Shown piece by piece: positions 43,318 to 54,042 of a stretch of DNA of 64,000 bases (the first letter of the stretch is position 1; the number at the start of each line of letters is the position of its first letter). The stretch spans positions 248,001-312,000 of the forward strand of contig OZ345355.1 in NCBI GenBank assembly GCA_977006965.1. The letters are read 5' to 3'. A program made the translations under genes and the position numbers. This stretch comes from Phymatolithon calcareum (lineage: Eukaryota > Rhodophyta > Florideophyceae > Hapalidiales). The notes under the pieces were generated by a model, which saw nothing but the letters and a program-made list of their open reading frames with translations, ran no database searches and had not been told where the DNA came from.

Positions 43318-46300
43318 TCAACTTTCCTCGTCACCACCCACGCTGTCTTCTCCACGAAATTCAAGAATCTTCACAAAGGCAAGACACTCATCGAATTCTT
43401 CCACCTCCACTTTCCCCGACATTACGGGCTCCTTTTCGCTCTTGTTCAAAACATCAAATCTCCTTACTTGCTCTTCAAGAGTGTATAACGGCTCGAGCTC
43501 CGCTTCTGATCCGGTAAGCTCAGAGATTATCCGTTGCGAATGGGAGATGTTTCCATCAGTTCGAACTTCAGGGTCTCCCCACATATACAATACTGCCAAA
43601 TTGTACATAGCAATTGGATTGTCATCCACTTCAATAGCCTGCTGGTACAGTCTCTCAGCCTCAATTACGTCTCGATTGACGCCTCTTCCAAGCTCATAGG
43701 AAACTGCAAGATTATTCATCCCGGTGCTGCTTCTTGCTTCAACCGCACTTTTCAGATACGATATACCAGTGTCATCTTCCGCAGTGTCGGACTTCAGAAC
43801 ACCCATGTTACAAAGTGCGTCATGGTTTCCATATTCAATGGCAGCCAAATACGCATCCTCGGCCTCCGATGCATTTGGCAGAATACCTTGAGCTCCCTTG
43901 TGATACATTAATCCTAATCGATTTCTGCAATTGGGAGTGTACAGATGATCGTTGTAGAACAAAAAAGCGTCTTTTGGACGTCTTCTTATTCCAAGAACAC
44001 GTCCATGTCCATCGACTTCCTTATTTCCTTCCTCAGATGAATTTTGATTAACAAAAAGTCGATCGAACATTGCGCGCAACATTTTCTCATCTCCCCGACG
44101 TTCCATCTTGCAAAATGTCTCAATCATGACATTCTTGCGATATGTGTCTCGGCCCACAAAGAACCCTTTCTCAAGCAAATATCCGATGTTCAATGCAAAT
44201 TGCTCGTCAAGGATATCACAGAATCTCAGGCCCGATAAACATTTGACAGCAATATCCTGATGCGCTCGATTCTGCGATTCGTGGAAACGACTTTGGTGTG
44301 CGATGGCGAGGTAAAATAGAAGCGGGGAGGTTATATGCGGGAGATTCTCACGAACAATGAAGGATTCAAGGGCTTCAATCGCTGTCTCGGACACGGCACT
44401 ATTCGTTCCACTTTCATAAAACAGTGCCAGTGCCTTTTTCACTCCAGCGTCTTCAGATCCATTTCGCTCGTAAATACGTCCAAAATAATCAGCAAGCATC
44501 ACAAGATCGATCTCATCCACCGCTCTTTTGTGCTCTTCGATTTGACTTCGATCGAGAAGATTTTTGAATCGGACACCCATTTGAATTTGAAGGGAAACCA
44601 CTTGATCGTCACGTACAGGGCTTTGTTTCATGACAATATCAAAAGCATCAATTAGTGCTTCTCGGTGACCGAAATGCGCAATACAACGTCCAAATAGTCT
44701 TAAAGCGTCATCCACACGGCCTTCTTCACGAGCACGATGTCCGTCTCTGTATATATATTCAAGGACTGTTCTCTTTTCGAAATGAATGTCCAATGCCGTG
44801 TTCAATGCTTCGATGAGTACAATAAAATCCTGCGCGAATTCTTCGGAATGACACAAACCGTATTTGTTCTCCATCAAATTCTGCATCTCAAATTGGGCAA
44901 TCTGTGGAATAAATGGTGGCCACCCCGACCAATACCTTAATCCATAGTCTTCGCCAAGCGTTTCGGGAGCGATGTACTCCACAGGAGAACAAATATCTGA
45001 ATGATTCGCTTCTGTTCGAAGCAACTCATTATTCGATGACAATCGTGTCGATTGAAAATGATTTTGTGCAGCAAGCCTTCCCATGAATGCATCTTTCCAT
45101 TCTTGCCATTTGAAAACATGTGATTCTGGACGGAAGACTACTTCCACTTTTTTGGATTCTTGATCACAAGTGAGATATATGCGGAGTTCTTGGGGACCTG
45201 CAACTGGATTCACTGTGATGCCATCTTCAAATTCGATTGTGGGGTCGCCGTTGCTTGAGCCAGACACAGTTCCCTCGTTCCCTTTTGTCTCCACTTTCAA
45301 AGACGGAAATCCAAGAATGAATAGCATTATCAAAAACGGTGACTTCCTTATATCTTCAGCTTTCCGACAGACTTCTTTTTCGACCTTCCACTTCAAATAC
45401 GACTGAACTTCCCAAATAAGCCTCATCATCAAGCTTAGCATTTTTTCTTCTGACCGACTGTTTTCAATTTCGGAGAAAGCGGAGAAAAGTTGTTCGCTGC
45501 ACATGAACCTGATACCGACTGGTGCAATACTTGCATTCCATCCGGATGCTTCAGCGTCATTCTCAGCGACCCAGGACCCCAAAATACTTCTTACAGTCTC
45601 TGCTACGCATCCAATGAAGCGAGGGATGTCACGGAAGATTTCACTGTCGTCTCGTGGATTCGCTACTTCACTTCGCAGCCGTCTCATTTCAAGGTCGTAC
45701 TGATTCTCAAATACAGATGTTGCGTGATCAGATTCTCTCAGCTGAGAGGTTGTCTCGCATTCTTCCACATGGGCGCCAAGACTATTCCCGCAATGCAATG
45801 CAAGAAAATTGTCGACATGAACACTTGTCTGAAGCAATAGATAGTTGGGACTGTTAGGACTCTGACCCCAGAGGAAAGACGACCATATATCGTTTTGTAC
45901 TGGAAGGTGTTGAAACAACTTCACGCAGTCTTCTCCAGTGTCAATGCCAAGTTGGTAAAAGAGAGTATCAATGCTTGGATGTTTTCGTTCCGGGATAATA
46001 AGTGCGTTTCGTTTCCGAAAAACAGTACCGCCTTCTTCGGCAAGCTCGACGCTCTCTTCCATGAGCTTTGAGAAATAGGCCAGCTGAACAGATGTGATGT
46101 TTTCAACAGCAGAACGCTCATCGTCTTCGAGCTCGTTCAAAGACGTCTTATGCCAATCATCTTTTGCTGCGTCTCTGATAGTCGCCTTTTGAAAGTAGAA
46201 GTCTAATGTGTTGTCGATGTCGCCGTTCATTTTGAACGGAAGCATGCATTGCTGTGTGATTGCGATTTCATCATTAAGGTGCAGTATTTGCCCAGTGCTG

Positions 46301-47646
46301 TATTCGTGAGCTGGCGAACGAAGAGTCATAAACTTCTCAGTGGATCCATTTTCTTCCACTGAGCCTTGAGTTGTGTGTGCAGATGCTAGAACAGCAAGGT
46401 TTTGGGATGTCTGCCGTTTGATTCCCTGGAAGTATGTTTCTGACTCAATGTCATCCACGTCTAATCCTTTGGTATCAACGAGCCATTGAGACCCAAATCT
46501 TGCCAAGAACGATACAAGCCATCGAACGGAACACTCTTCCGGCTTTCTTGACTTCAGACAAGACGCTACAAACCGTGCCATAGCGCTGTGTCGTTCTAGA
46601 TCGCTGTGACTCACTCGTGAGAATATTGCGAGTCGTACGGGCAGCTCGACATTTGAGAATTCGTTGTCAATAAGTGAGCTATTCACGACCATATGATAGT
46701 CAACAGTCCTCTTGATGTACTCCAGGGGAAGGTCACCGTCATGGAGTGTACTTTCCATGTTCCCCACTGCCCAGTTATGAATGTTTTTGAAATTCTCCTT
46801 CATGTCCTTGCAAAAAGGACGGGCTTTATTGATTGCCCAGTCGTTAAAGTGCATATGTATGGTCTTCAGTATATCAGCCGGACGAAGCAGAGGAGTGTGA
46901 TTTTCGACGATAATAGAATCGGGGAGTGTAGAATGAAATGAATTCTGTCCGGACACGGGATGGGAATGATTTCCATCGATAGTAGAATTAAGGGATGAAG
47001 AAGACGAATTCGATTCGTGGGATGGACGCAAAGGATTTTGACCGGTCGAACTGTCAGGAAGTGCAGAAGAAGAACTCGATTGAATGGAAGAAGGCATAGG
47101 GGAGACAGGTTGTACCCATGACAGTAACCAGTTGTACACAGACACAAATTTGGTCTTGAAGTAGTCGACCAAGCGTAGTAGGGAACGTTTCCATTGCGGG
47201 CGACAGCTCTTCATTTTTGAAAGCATGTCTTGGACATCGTCAGAATAGTCATAGTGAGGAACGTAGTAGCCCAGCCGCTCAAGACACCTGAGAGCAGAAA
47301 CGTTCCAATTTCGAAATTCGTACAATAGAATGAGTCCCCATATTGATCGCAAAACATGGAAACTGTTGAAAACTGCCACCGCGATTGCCGCTGCTGCCTC
47401 CTTGTAGTCTTTGTTCTCGATTTGGACAACGATGTAGAAGGCGACAAATCCCAATGAAGGCAATGAGATGAACAACTGTATCATTCCATTGCGACGCGTT
47501 TCGCGAATGGTGCGCCACTTATCGGTGATGAAGTCGAGAGCATAAATGAATGCGAGTGGAATGAATGCGATGGCGTAGATGGAGAAGACGAGTGTCGGGT
47601 CGTCCGCGAGAGACGGACCATCGTTGCAGCAACAGCACTTAGACAT
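43318..47646 (-). CDS. Large membrane protein with C-terminal Sel1 repeats (copy 1)
   Basis: 1,442 codons, one exon. Residues 4-7 are four consecutive Cys (MSKCCCC), a possible lipidation site. Residues about 18-130 hold three to four hydrophobic helices (FSIYAIAFIPLAFIYALDFI; IQLFISLPSLGFVAFYIVV; AAAAIAVAVFNSFHVL; IWGLILLYEF), so the N-terminus is membrane embedded. A Ser/Asn-rich linker follows (about 185-250), then about 1,000 residues of helical, acidic sequence with no domain I can name. From about 1260 to 1390 come Sel1/TPR-like repeats (RLGLMYHKGA, ALCNMGVLKSD, GMNNLAVSYELGRGVNRDVI, AMYNLAVLYMWGD). Sel1 repeats are protein-protein scaffolds. A near-identical paralogue lies at 57765-62081. 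The function is unknown. Confidence 0.85.
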   Translation of the reverse strand: MSKCCCCNDGPSLADDPTLVFSIYAIAFIPLAFIYALDFITDKWRTIRETRRNGMIQLFISLPSLGFVAFYIVVQIENKDYKEAAAAIAVAVFNSFHVLRSIWGLILLYEFRNWNVSALRCLERLGYYVPHYDYSDDVQDMLSKMKSCRPQWKRSLLRLVDYFKTKFVSVYNWLLSWVQPVSPMPSSIQSSSSSALPDSSTGQNPLRPSHESNSSSSSLNSTIDGNHSHPVSGQNSFHSTLPDSIIVENHTPLLRPADILKTIHMHFNDWAINKARPFCKDMKENFKNIHNWAVGNMESTLHDGDLPLEYIKRTVDYHMVVNSSLIDNEFSNVELPVRLAIFSRVSHSDLERHSAMARFVASCLKSRKPEECSVRWLVSFLARFGSQWLVDTKGLDVDDIESETYFQGIKRQTSQNLAVLASAHTTQGSVEENGSTEKFMTLRSPAHEYSTGQILHLNDEIAITQQCMLPFKMNGDIDNTLDFYFQKATIRDAAKDDWHKTSLNELEDDERSAVENITSVQLAYFSKLMEESVELAEEGGTVFRKRNALIIPERKHPSIDTLFYQLGIDTGEDCVKLFQHLPVQNDIWSSFLWGQSPNSPNYLLLQTSVHVDNFLALHCGNSLGAHVEECETTSQLRESDHATSVFENQYDLEMRRLRSEVANPRDDSEIFRDIPRFIGCVAETVRSILGSWVAENDAEASGWNASIAPVGIRFMCSEQLFSAFSEIENSRSEEKMLSLMMRLIWEVQSYLKWKVEKEVCRKAEDIRKSPFLIMLFILGFPSLKVETKGNEGTVSGSSNGDPTIEFEDGITVNPVAGPQELRIYLTCDQESKKVEVVFRPESHVFKWQEWKDAFMGRLAAQNHFQSTRLSSNNELLRTEANHSDICSPVEYIAPETLGEDYGLRYWSGWPPFIPQIAQFEMQNLMENKYGLCHSEEFAQDFIVLIEALNTALDIHFEKRTVLEYIYRDGHRAREEGRVDDALRLFGRCIAHFGHREALIDAFDIVMKQSPVRDDQVVSLQIQMGVRFKNLLDRSQIEEHKRAVDEIDLVMLADYFGRIYERNGSEDAGVKKALALFYESGTNSAVSETAIEALESFIVRENLPHITSPLLFYLAIAHQSRFHESQNRAHQDIAVKCLSGLRFCDILDEQFALNIGYLLEKGFFVGRDTYRKNVMIETFCKMERRGDEKMLRAMFDRLFVNQNSSEEGNKEVDGHGRVLGIRRRPKDAFLFYNDHLYTPNCRNRLGLMYHKGAQGILPNASEAEDAYLAAIEYGNHDALCNMGVLKSDTAEDDTGISYLKSAVEARSSTGMNNLAVSYELGRGVNRDVIEAERLYQQAIEVDDNPIAMYNLAVLYMWGDPEVRTDGNISHSQRIISELTGSEAELEPLYTLEEQVRRFDVLNKSEKEPVMSGKVEVEEFDECLAFVKILEFRGEDSVGGDEES

Positions 47647-47840
47647 GGCGCTGCGTCGTCGGGGGGCTGTGAGGTTGCTGCGTTGAGTGGTACAATTCCC
47701 AGCTTGGTTGTCGCGTTCCTAAGTTTCGCCGATCTCGCGGATGATGCAAGAAGAATAGTGCGCGCCAATGGCGATGACACTGTATTTACAGTTTCAGAAA
47801 AAAAATTCCAATCAGTATCACGTACCATCATGACGTTTCC

Positions 47841-48633
47841 ACCCATAAATTACAATTAAGTTATATTCCTTACGTGCAAGTAGTACGCGGCGCGTAATGC
47901 ACTTTGAAGAACAATAATTTGAAATCCCCACAGCCGACGAAGAGCCCTGCAGATAACCTGACTACAGATCGTCGCAAATGCGTTTGTGACCAAGTGCTTG
48001 GGGCTACACAAAATGGATGACACGGGAGATGAACTGAGATTTGTAACGTTGTGAGCTCCCTTCTTAGGTTTGAGCTGTTGACGTTTCAAGCACTTAAAAT
48101 TTTGTAACGTACGTAGAGATGATTGTTCCGAATTAGATTGCCGTTCTCTGACGAAATTTAGTTTAGTCAGGGGATAAAATATAAGAGGGGGGCAACACCT
48201 TTTTCTGAGGACTCATATGGATGTTGGAAAGCGGGAAATTAGACTTACACCCTCAATCACACATAATCTTTGGGATTGTGCTCCACGTACAGTAAGCTGC
48301 GAGCTGTCGGCTGACACATGCTGTAATCGCTGTTCAAATGCCAATATTGCAGCACCCAAACGAGCACTGCAGTAAGATAAAGTGAACAAACGTACTATAT
48401 CGTGAACATCCTTGGCAACAGCGCTAATCGACGAGGCGAACTACGTACCAGAGCAAAGTGCAGAAAGAAGAACCCGCCCAAACGCTGGGACTCCGCCTTA
48501 TAGCGATTTCGAAAAATGGCTTATCTTCCGTGGAATGCGTGCGGCTCAAGAACACATCAGAAAGCCGGCTTCGACTTTGCGGATACTCGGACAAGGGAGA
48601 TCTGAGATAAAGAAGTGGAAAATGGGTTCGGAT
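47841..48633. other. Spacer between the duplicated blocks, no clear gene
   Basis: A plus-strand ORF at 48412-48855 (147 codons) overlaps the minus-strand ORF at 48634-49380; neither has a recognisable family and at most one is real. No repeat stands out. Confidence 0.35.
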
Positions 48634-49380
48634 CTAGCTGGAGTTGTTTGCGTACCGTCGAAGCGAAATTTTGTCGTTATATCTATGGGAATTCGACCTT
48701 TCGTTCGCAGCGGGGTAGCAAATCTGTATGACAGAGGTAACTTCGTCACCACAGACATCCGTAGAAAGAACCTCGCTAGCCACAGCCTTCCCGAATTCTT
48801 CACTATAGTCCACTGCATTATTCACAGATTTTTTTACCCGTGCCTTCAACTTTAGCCGCATCCTCCTCTTTTTGAAATAGGATTTCAACACCATGTTTGA
48901 AGTATAGCCAAGCGAAATGACCAATTTGGCGATCTTGGAGTCTGGTACCATAAAATCAAGATCGCTTTCCATGCCATCTTGAACATCTTTGAGACGTTTC
49001 CGATCTTGAACGGGAACTCTTTCATGTGGTGCAGTCCCTGTGGATCGCATTGGATCGGCATTGTCGAGAGCCAGTGGCGATATTCCAGTAGATGCGCTGA
49101 AATGCTTTCTAGTTCCAGGTTCTCCGTCTCCTGCAGAAGAGCACTTTGTATCTCGTCGCTGTGCTTGCTGGCTGGGATACAACTGCCTGTGTGGCTGTAC
49201 TCGCAGAATTTTCGGTACATTCGCGTTCTGGGGACCATGAAGAATGCCTATGAGCATGAACCAGGAATTCCATGGTTTCCGATACACCTGGGCATCGGCC
49301 GTATCCGTAGCCCCTTCTTTCCCAGTATATGGTTCCGCATTCTCGTCCATTTCAACCGGCAGCTCGTGGCGACAGTACAC
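48634..49380 (-). CDS. Hypothetical ORF, 248 codons
   Basis: The longest open frame in the spacer between the two duplicated blocks. The C-terminal half has a basic cluster (KKRRMRLKLKARVKK, about residue 169-183). No signal peptide, membrane segment or recognised domain. Two other frames over the same DNA are also open for more than 100 codons, so chance is a serious alternative. Confidence 0.25.
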   Translation of the reverse strand: MYCRHELPVEMDENAEPYTGKEGATDTADAQVYRKPWNSWFMLIGILHGPQNANVPKILRVQPHRQLYPSQQAQRRDTKCSSAGDGEPGTRKHFSASTGISPLALDNADPMRSTGTAPHERVPVQDRKRLKDVQDGMESDLDFMVPDSKIAKLVISLGYTSNMVLKSYFKKRRMRLKLKARVKKSVNNAVDYSEEFGKAVASEVLSTDVCGDEVTSVIQICYPAANERSNSHRYNDKISLRRYANNSS

Positions 49381-50844
49381 ACCTGGAATGTGGTACGAAA
49401 GTACTTACAAAAGAGCGGGGTGGAGATGGAAAAATGCGGTCGCGGACGCGGACGGACAGGTTTGAAATTCATTCCGTCGTGTTTTGTTAAGTGCAGAGGT
49501 ATAATTATGCACTGTCCTGAGTGCCCATGTCGACCAAATATCGCACTGTAATGCTTCTCGTTGAAGAGCAACATCTCGCGAACACTTTTCATCCCCGACT
49601 GAAGCACTCACAGAAAAATCAGTGCGGTCAAGAACTGGTATGCTTATTTAATCCAAAATATATCTACCGTGCTTCCCATCCTCATTGTGAATCTTCTACG
49701 CTTACGATAGGGAAATCGGGGTTGAACAGAGCAGTTTTTCGAGCTCTTTTTTACGTTTTTCAAGCAATCTGACCCCTCAAATTAGCTCAAAAAAGAACAC
49801 GGCATCCCAGCGATGCGATAAATTTGTCAGTTCTTAATTTTAAAAATAAATTACATCAGAAGAAACAGCGCATCTTGAAGATATCTTCTCTCAGAGACAG
49901 CTTAATATAAACATGTGTTCCAGCCACAGGACACTCGCGCGCTCAGCTTAAAATCGTCCTTTAAACGTTGGAACAACCATGGTTGTGCTCTTGACCAGAG
50001 GCAATTTAGTGGAATGATCACAAAACATTGACCAACCGTTTCGCTCCATTTGGCATATGCGATTTGAGGGCGTTCCTGAAAAACCGGGAGTTGACGTCTC
50101 CCTCTTATATATTACTATCCCCTGGTTTAGTCTACATCCGAGCCCATAAGTTCGGAAGTGAAAGCTTTCACGGTAGCGCTGAGCTGAACCCCCGGAGGCA
50201 TGCACCATCGGTACCATCTCCTTACTAGGAACCGGAACTATCATCCCTCCCCTTAGGGTCCCTCGTGTGCTATCGACCCGAAGCCGGTCAAGGATGGGTG
50301 GGTGGAAAAGAAAACCATCGGGATCCCGCGCTCCGTTCCCGGCTCTGCGAAGATCGGCGATCTGCCTCCGACAACCGAAGGGCTTCGGGGTCACCTGCCA
50401 GCGTCGAAGTCGACGATAAGAGTGCGATTGCGAATTTGTCTTCCGGTTTCTCCTTGGCTCATGCCCGCGGTGTTCAGCTTTAGTACCGATACCGCGAAGA
50501 TGGAGACGACAGCCATGCTGCTGATCATCGTCGTCACGGAGTCGCAATGCGTCAGTGTCACCTCGGCGGCAGGTGTACCGAAAGCGGAGCCGCCAACCGC
50601 CATCACTACTATTGCCGGGTAGCTAGCTCCGGGCGGCAAGTCGCGCAGCGGAAGGTGGAAACGCGCGCCAGTATTTCGGTTGCTTCCTTGTCCGAAACTT
50701 GTGCGCGCAAGCCAAAGCGGTCGAGATAGGATGAGATATAAGACGGGCCCGGTGTAATCTCGCGGAGAAACCACCGGCTACCTGTCTGTCCACTTCGATC
50801 GCGAAAGCGTGTTCTGTTCGAAAAAGGATATTAGGCCGAACAAT
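49381..50844. other. No confirmed gene; GC-richer patch with open minus frames
   Basis: Two overlapping minus-strand ORFs (49948-50547, 199 codons; 50391-50774, 127 codons) lie in a GC-richer patch. The shorter contains alternating small and hydrophobic residues ('ASYPAIVVMAVGGSAFGTPA'), as in a transporter helix, but I cannot identify a family. It may be a decayed fragment. Confidence 0.3.
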
Positions 50845-51839
50845 CACCCCGAAGAACATGATACTAACGGTCCTAGTTACTGTGTACAGTTATTATGGAC
50901 ACATAATAAGAAACAAGTCAAGCGGTTCTTACCCGAACGGTTCCGTCTTAGAACACAATAATGAGACACACAAAGTCGCACCGAAATACCGAGAGCACCT
51001 TCCAATTGATACCATAGTAAGGATAAGAGTTAGTTGGGAGGTAAAAGCACCGCGCGTCGCAAGGCGATCGACAATATTCAGGTATTCCGCTTTGTAGTCT
51101 TCCAGCAATCGTGCACCGTGTCCACGTCCCTGCTGTCCAGGCATGACAAGCACTTGCGAGATTCGCAACCGTTCCCCAAAGCCCTGCTCAATGTTATTCT
51201 TATCGCGCATTGCTGCAAACGGATACATCGTCTCATATCCCATAAACTCTCGAGGAGAATCGTCCTTGTCAAGACTGTGCACAACGAAAAGCTCCCACCG
51301 TGGGTCCTTATCGTCAATGAACGAAGCCCCATCAATGTGAACAAACATGAAAAAGCAAATTCGCTTATGCAGCTCCCCCAACATCCCGCCACTTTGAAGC
51401 TTCTCCTTGAACACCCCGAACCGCTTGCCGCGCGCGCGGTACGTCTTAACGCAATTCGTCACGGGTGGAATATATTCATCGCGCGAACGGATCGTGTCCT
51501 CGAACTCAGCGCGCGTCACACATAACCCAGCCTTAATAAAAGGCGCAACAGTGGATTTCAGAGGCGTTCGATCACTTTCCGCAACGCCCGCTAATGGTTC
51601 TGCACTTTCGTCAAGCCACGTCGTCAGAGTGAGGGCCGTTCTACACAGCAAAAAAATATGCCTGCCTGCATGAAGGTGCAGGCAGATATGCATAATCATT
51701 CCATACAATTTTCGCGTGTCTGTCTGCCTCCAGCAACGCGCAATAGCCTCCTTACACTAGATAATCGTCTAGATTTCGCGCCAAATATCCGTCCACCGTC
51801 TGTCAGCGTGCACCTCAACCCCTCCGGCACACACGCGCG

Positions 51840-52523
51840 ATGAGTCAAAATATTGCCGCACCGGCCGACACCCAACCCGGGCATTCCGGCCCACGAGCCA
51901 CGGCTCGAGCTGGACATGCCGATCTCGCGAGGCCGGCTACAATGTCCAGTGTTCAACAACGATCTCCGCCGGACCGCAACCTCAGCTCGAGCGCAATGTC
52001 CTCCGGTCTCCGTGTCGGTCCCAATTCTCACACATCGCAAGCTCCGCAGCTCCCTCCATCGCGCACAGCCCCCACCGCCAGTTCGGCCCCACACGCACAG
52101 CGCCGGCTCATTTTTAATGAACCGAATTGTGACGTTGCGCACTCTCCGCCGACCCTGCCAACGCCGGGCGCCACAGAAGCTTGCTCATTGCCGACAGTAA
52201 CGTCGGCTGCCGTGCCGCGCTCTATCGGACCGCTCAGCGGCAGGTCTCTTTCCTTGCCTTTGGACCCCGGCAGCGCCCCAAGCGCTTTCCAATGTATCAC
52301 CCACGCACCCGTGCCGTTGCCGCATCTCCCCAACCCCCACAACGCACCTGCAGCGTGTCCAGGCCCACCATCCACGCTACACGAGCGCGATGAGGAAACT
52401 CCGTCTGCGCCCGCACGCTCGCCACTGCCATATCTGGACCTACCATTTGGCGGTCCAGCCCCCGGAGGCGACACGAATAGCACGCCAGACATGCACGTTG
52501 GCGATAGCGCTCTATTGAAATGA
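51840..52523 (+). CDS. Harbinger accessory ORF, Pro/Ser/Ala-rich
   Basis: 227 codons from ATG, on the opposite strand to the transposase; the two reading frames meet tail to tail and overlap by 12 bp (52512-52523). The protein is almost entirely Pro, Ser, Ala, Thr and His and is predicted to be disordered. Harbinger elements usually encode a Myb/SANT DNA-binding partner as second protein; no such domain is visible here, so either it is a different partner or an ORF favoured by GC-rich composition. The position fits the second gene. Confidence 0.45.
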   Translation: MSQNIAAPADTQPGHSGPRATARAGHADLARPATMSSVQQRSPPDRNLSSSAMSSGLRVGPNSHTSQAPQLPPSRTAPTASSAPHAQRRLIFNEPNCDVAHSPPTLPTPGATEACSLPTVTSAAVPRSIGPLSGRSLSLPLDPGSAPSAFQCITHAPVPLPHLPNPHNAPAACPGPPSTLHERDEETPSAPARSPLPYLDLPFGGPAPGGDTNSTPDMHVGDSALLK

Positions 52524-53843
52524 CGACGCTATCGCTAAGCCAAATTGAAAGCGATGTGAATAGGAAGGTACATGGAAGTGTGGCCGGTATATTCCACTAC
52601 CGTCAAGAAAATCTGTAAGGCTCTGACGAATAAAGAGCATTGTATCGTCTCGTGTTCGAGTACGAAACTCGCCTGTGAGAGTGCGTATAGATTGCGATAG
52701 CAGCCACCACGTCTGAAACGCTGTTTCGCGGTTGCGCGCTTCGTGTTCGGTTGCAGCTGGTGGAGGTAGAGCCACACCTCTATCAATGCAGAAGTTATGG
52801 ATGCGCATGCACGCGGACAGAATAAGTGGTACTTTCGTCAGGTCGAAACGAAGAGGTCGCCACAGAATGCCAAATCGAGAAACAAGAATGCCGAATGCTT
52901 GCTCAACGTGGACGCGTGCGCTGGATTGATAAAAATTGAACGAGTCGCGCGCGTTCCCGTTGAGCGAACATTGCAGCGCACTCTTGCTCCATGGAGTCAA
53001 AATGCCATCTCTGCATTCATAGGCTGCATCGCCCGCGATCCAGAAGACGGCTTTGAGGCCCACCGTTCGCAGTCGCAGCCCGAGCCCGCTAACAGCGAAG
53101 GCAGTACAGTCGTTTATACTGCCTGCACAAAGCGCGGACATGTACTGAAACTTGTACGTAGACGAGACGACGGCTTGAACCGGAATGGCATGCATGCCTT
53201 TCCGGCAAAAAAGTTTCCTTGGAATATATTCATTGTGGGGTTTCATGACTCGGACACAGATGCCATCGACTGCGCCAATGCATCCATATAGCGGATTGGG
53301 AGCCGAGCGCGATGTCTGAAATCCTTCAGCAAGCCGCTGAAGCGCCGCTTCATCTTGCAGAGCGATGTTTAGCATCGCGATACGCTTGCAAAGATGCCGA
53401 ACGGTGTCGTGGAAGATGGCGTATACTGTTGCAGGTGCTATATTGTAGTTCGTCACTAAGTCCAGATAAGAGCCGCCGGCCAGGAGGCGTAAAGTGACAG
53501 CGAGACGGACGGTGGGTTCGACCCTTCCTCCGCTGGAGCGCCGCGCCTGATGGTCTTCGCGTTCAAGATCTGGGCCAATGAGGTCTAGAAGTTCGTGGAA
53601 AATTTGGCGGGGCACGCGAAATGTGCGTGCAAATTGGAATTCGTTTAGATATCGGGTGGCTTCGTGAAAGGGGCGACGTTCGCGCCGAATTGACGGCGTG
53701 CATCTCAATTTCGGACGGCGCCGGTTCCTTTTACGAATTATCCAGGAGCGGCGAAGGGTTTCTTGGGCAGCGAGTACAATGGATACACATGCTATGGCTG
53801 CAATGACACCGGCAGTATTACCAATATGGTGAATACCCCTCAT
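52512..53843 (-). CDS. PIF/Harbinger transposase (DDE_4 nuclease)
   Basis: 443 codons, no interruption. The DDE_4 landmarks are in order: an N-terminal helical region with 'FRVPRQIFHELLDLI' (75-89), 'TVRLAVTLRLLAGGSYLDLV' (111-130), first Asp in GAVDGICV (D193), 'GSINDCTAF' (D245), AGDAAYE (D272), and the final Glu in 'ARVHVEQAFGILVSRFGILW' (E314). It excises and inserts the element at 3-bp TNA/TGA-type targets together with a partner protein. The first 30 residues include an unexpected hydrophobic run (VIAAIACVSIVLAA). They are duplicated immediately upstream by a 169-bp tandem repeat, so the true start could be downstream, for example at M60 or later. Confidence 0.92.
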   Translation of the reverse strand: MRGIHHIGNTAGVIAAIACVSIVLAAQETLRRSWIIRKRNRRRPKLRCTPSIRRERRPFHEATRYLNEFQFARTFRVPRQIFHELLDLIGPDLEREDHQARRSSGGRVEPTVRLAVTLRLLAGGSYLDLVTNYNIAPATVYAIFHDTVRHLCKRIAMLNIALQDEAALQRLAEGFQTSRSAPNPLYGCIGAVDGICVRVMKPHNEYIPRKLFCRKGMHAIPVQAVVSSTYKFQYMSALCAGSINDCTAFAVSGLGLRLRTVGLKAVFWIAGDAAYECRDGILTPWSKSALQCSLNGNARDSFNFYQSSARVHVEQAFGILVSRFGILWRPLRFDLTKVPLILSACMRIHNFCIDRGVALPPPAATEHEARNRETAFQTWWLLSQSIRTLTGEFRTRTRDDTMLFIRQSLTDFLDGSGIYRPHFHVPSYSHRFQFGLAIASSFQ

Positions 53844-54042
53844 ACTCGCAAGCAGCTTCTCTGGGCAGGCAGATCAATTTCGGACGGCGCCGGTTCCTTT
53901 TACGAATTATCCAGGAGCGGCGAAGGCTTGCTTGGGCAGTGAGTAAAATGGATACACATGCTATGGCTGCAATGACACCGTCAGTATTACCAATATGGTG
54001 AATACCCCTCATACTCGCAAGCAGCTTCTCTGGGCAGGCAGA
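53705..54042. repeat. 169-bp tandem duplication over the transposase start
   Basis: 'tcaatttcggacggcg' starts at 53705 and at 53874 (period 169). The two units differ at only a few positions. The upstream unit repeats the transposase N-terminus (ATG at 54010-54012, a 64-codon ORF that goes out of the gene), so the element carries two candidate starts. Confidence 0.93.

Larger units (their letters stand above)
40625..47840. repeat. Segmental duplication, copy 1 (HAT1 to Sel1 block)
   Basis: Starts at 'caccccgaagaacat' and runs past the Sel1 gene's 5' end to '...tgacgtttcc'. It matches 50845-62466 throughout, same orientation and order, at well above 90% by eye, including noncoding DNA, except for the insertions and deletions noted under copy 2. 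Confidence 0.95.

Noticed and set aside
48412-49380. Choice of a real gene among three overlapping ORFs
   Set aside because: All are open by similar amounts and none has recognisable content, so only one is listed, at low confidence.
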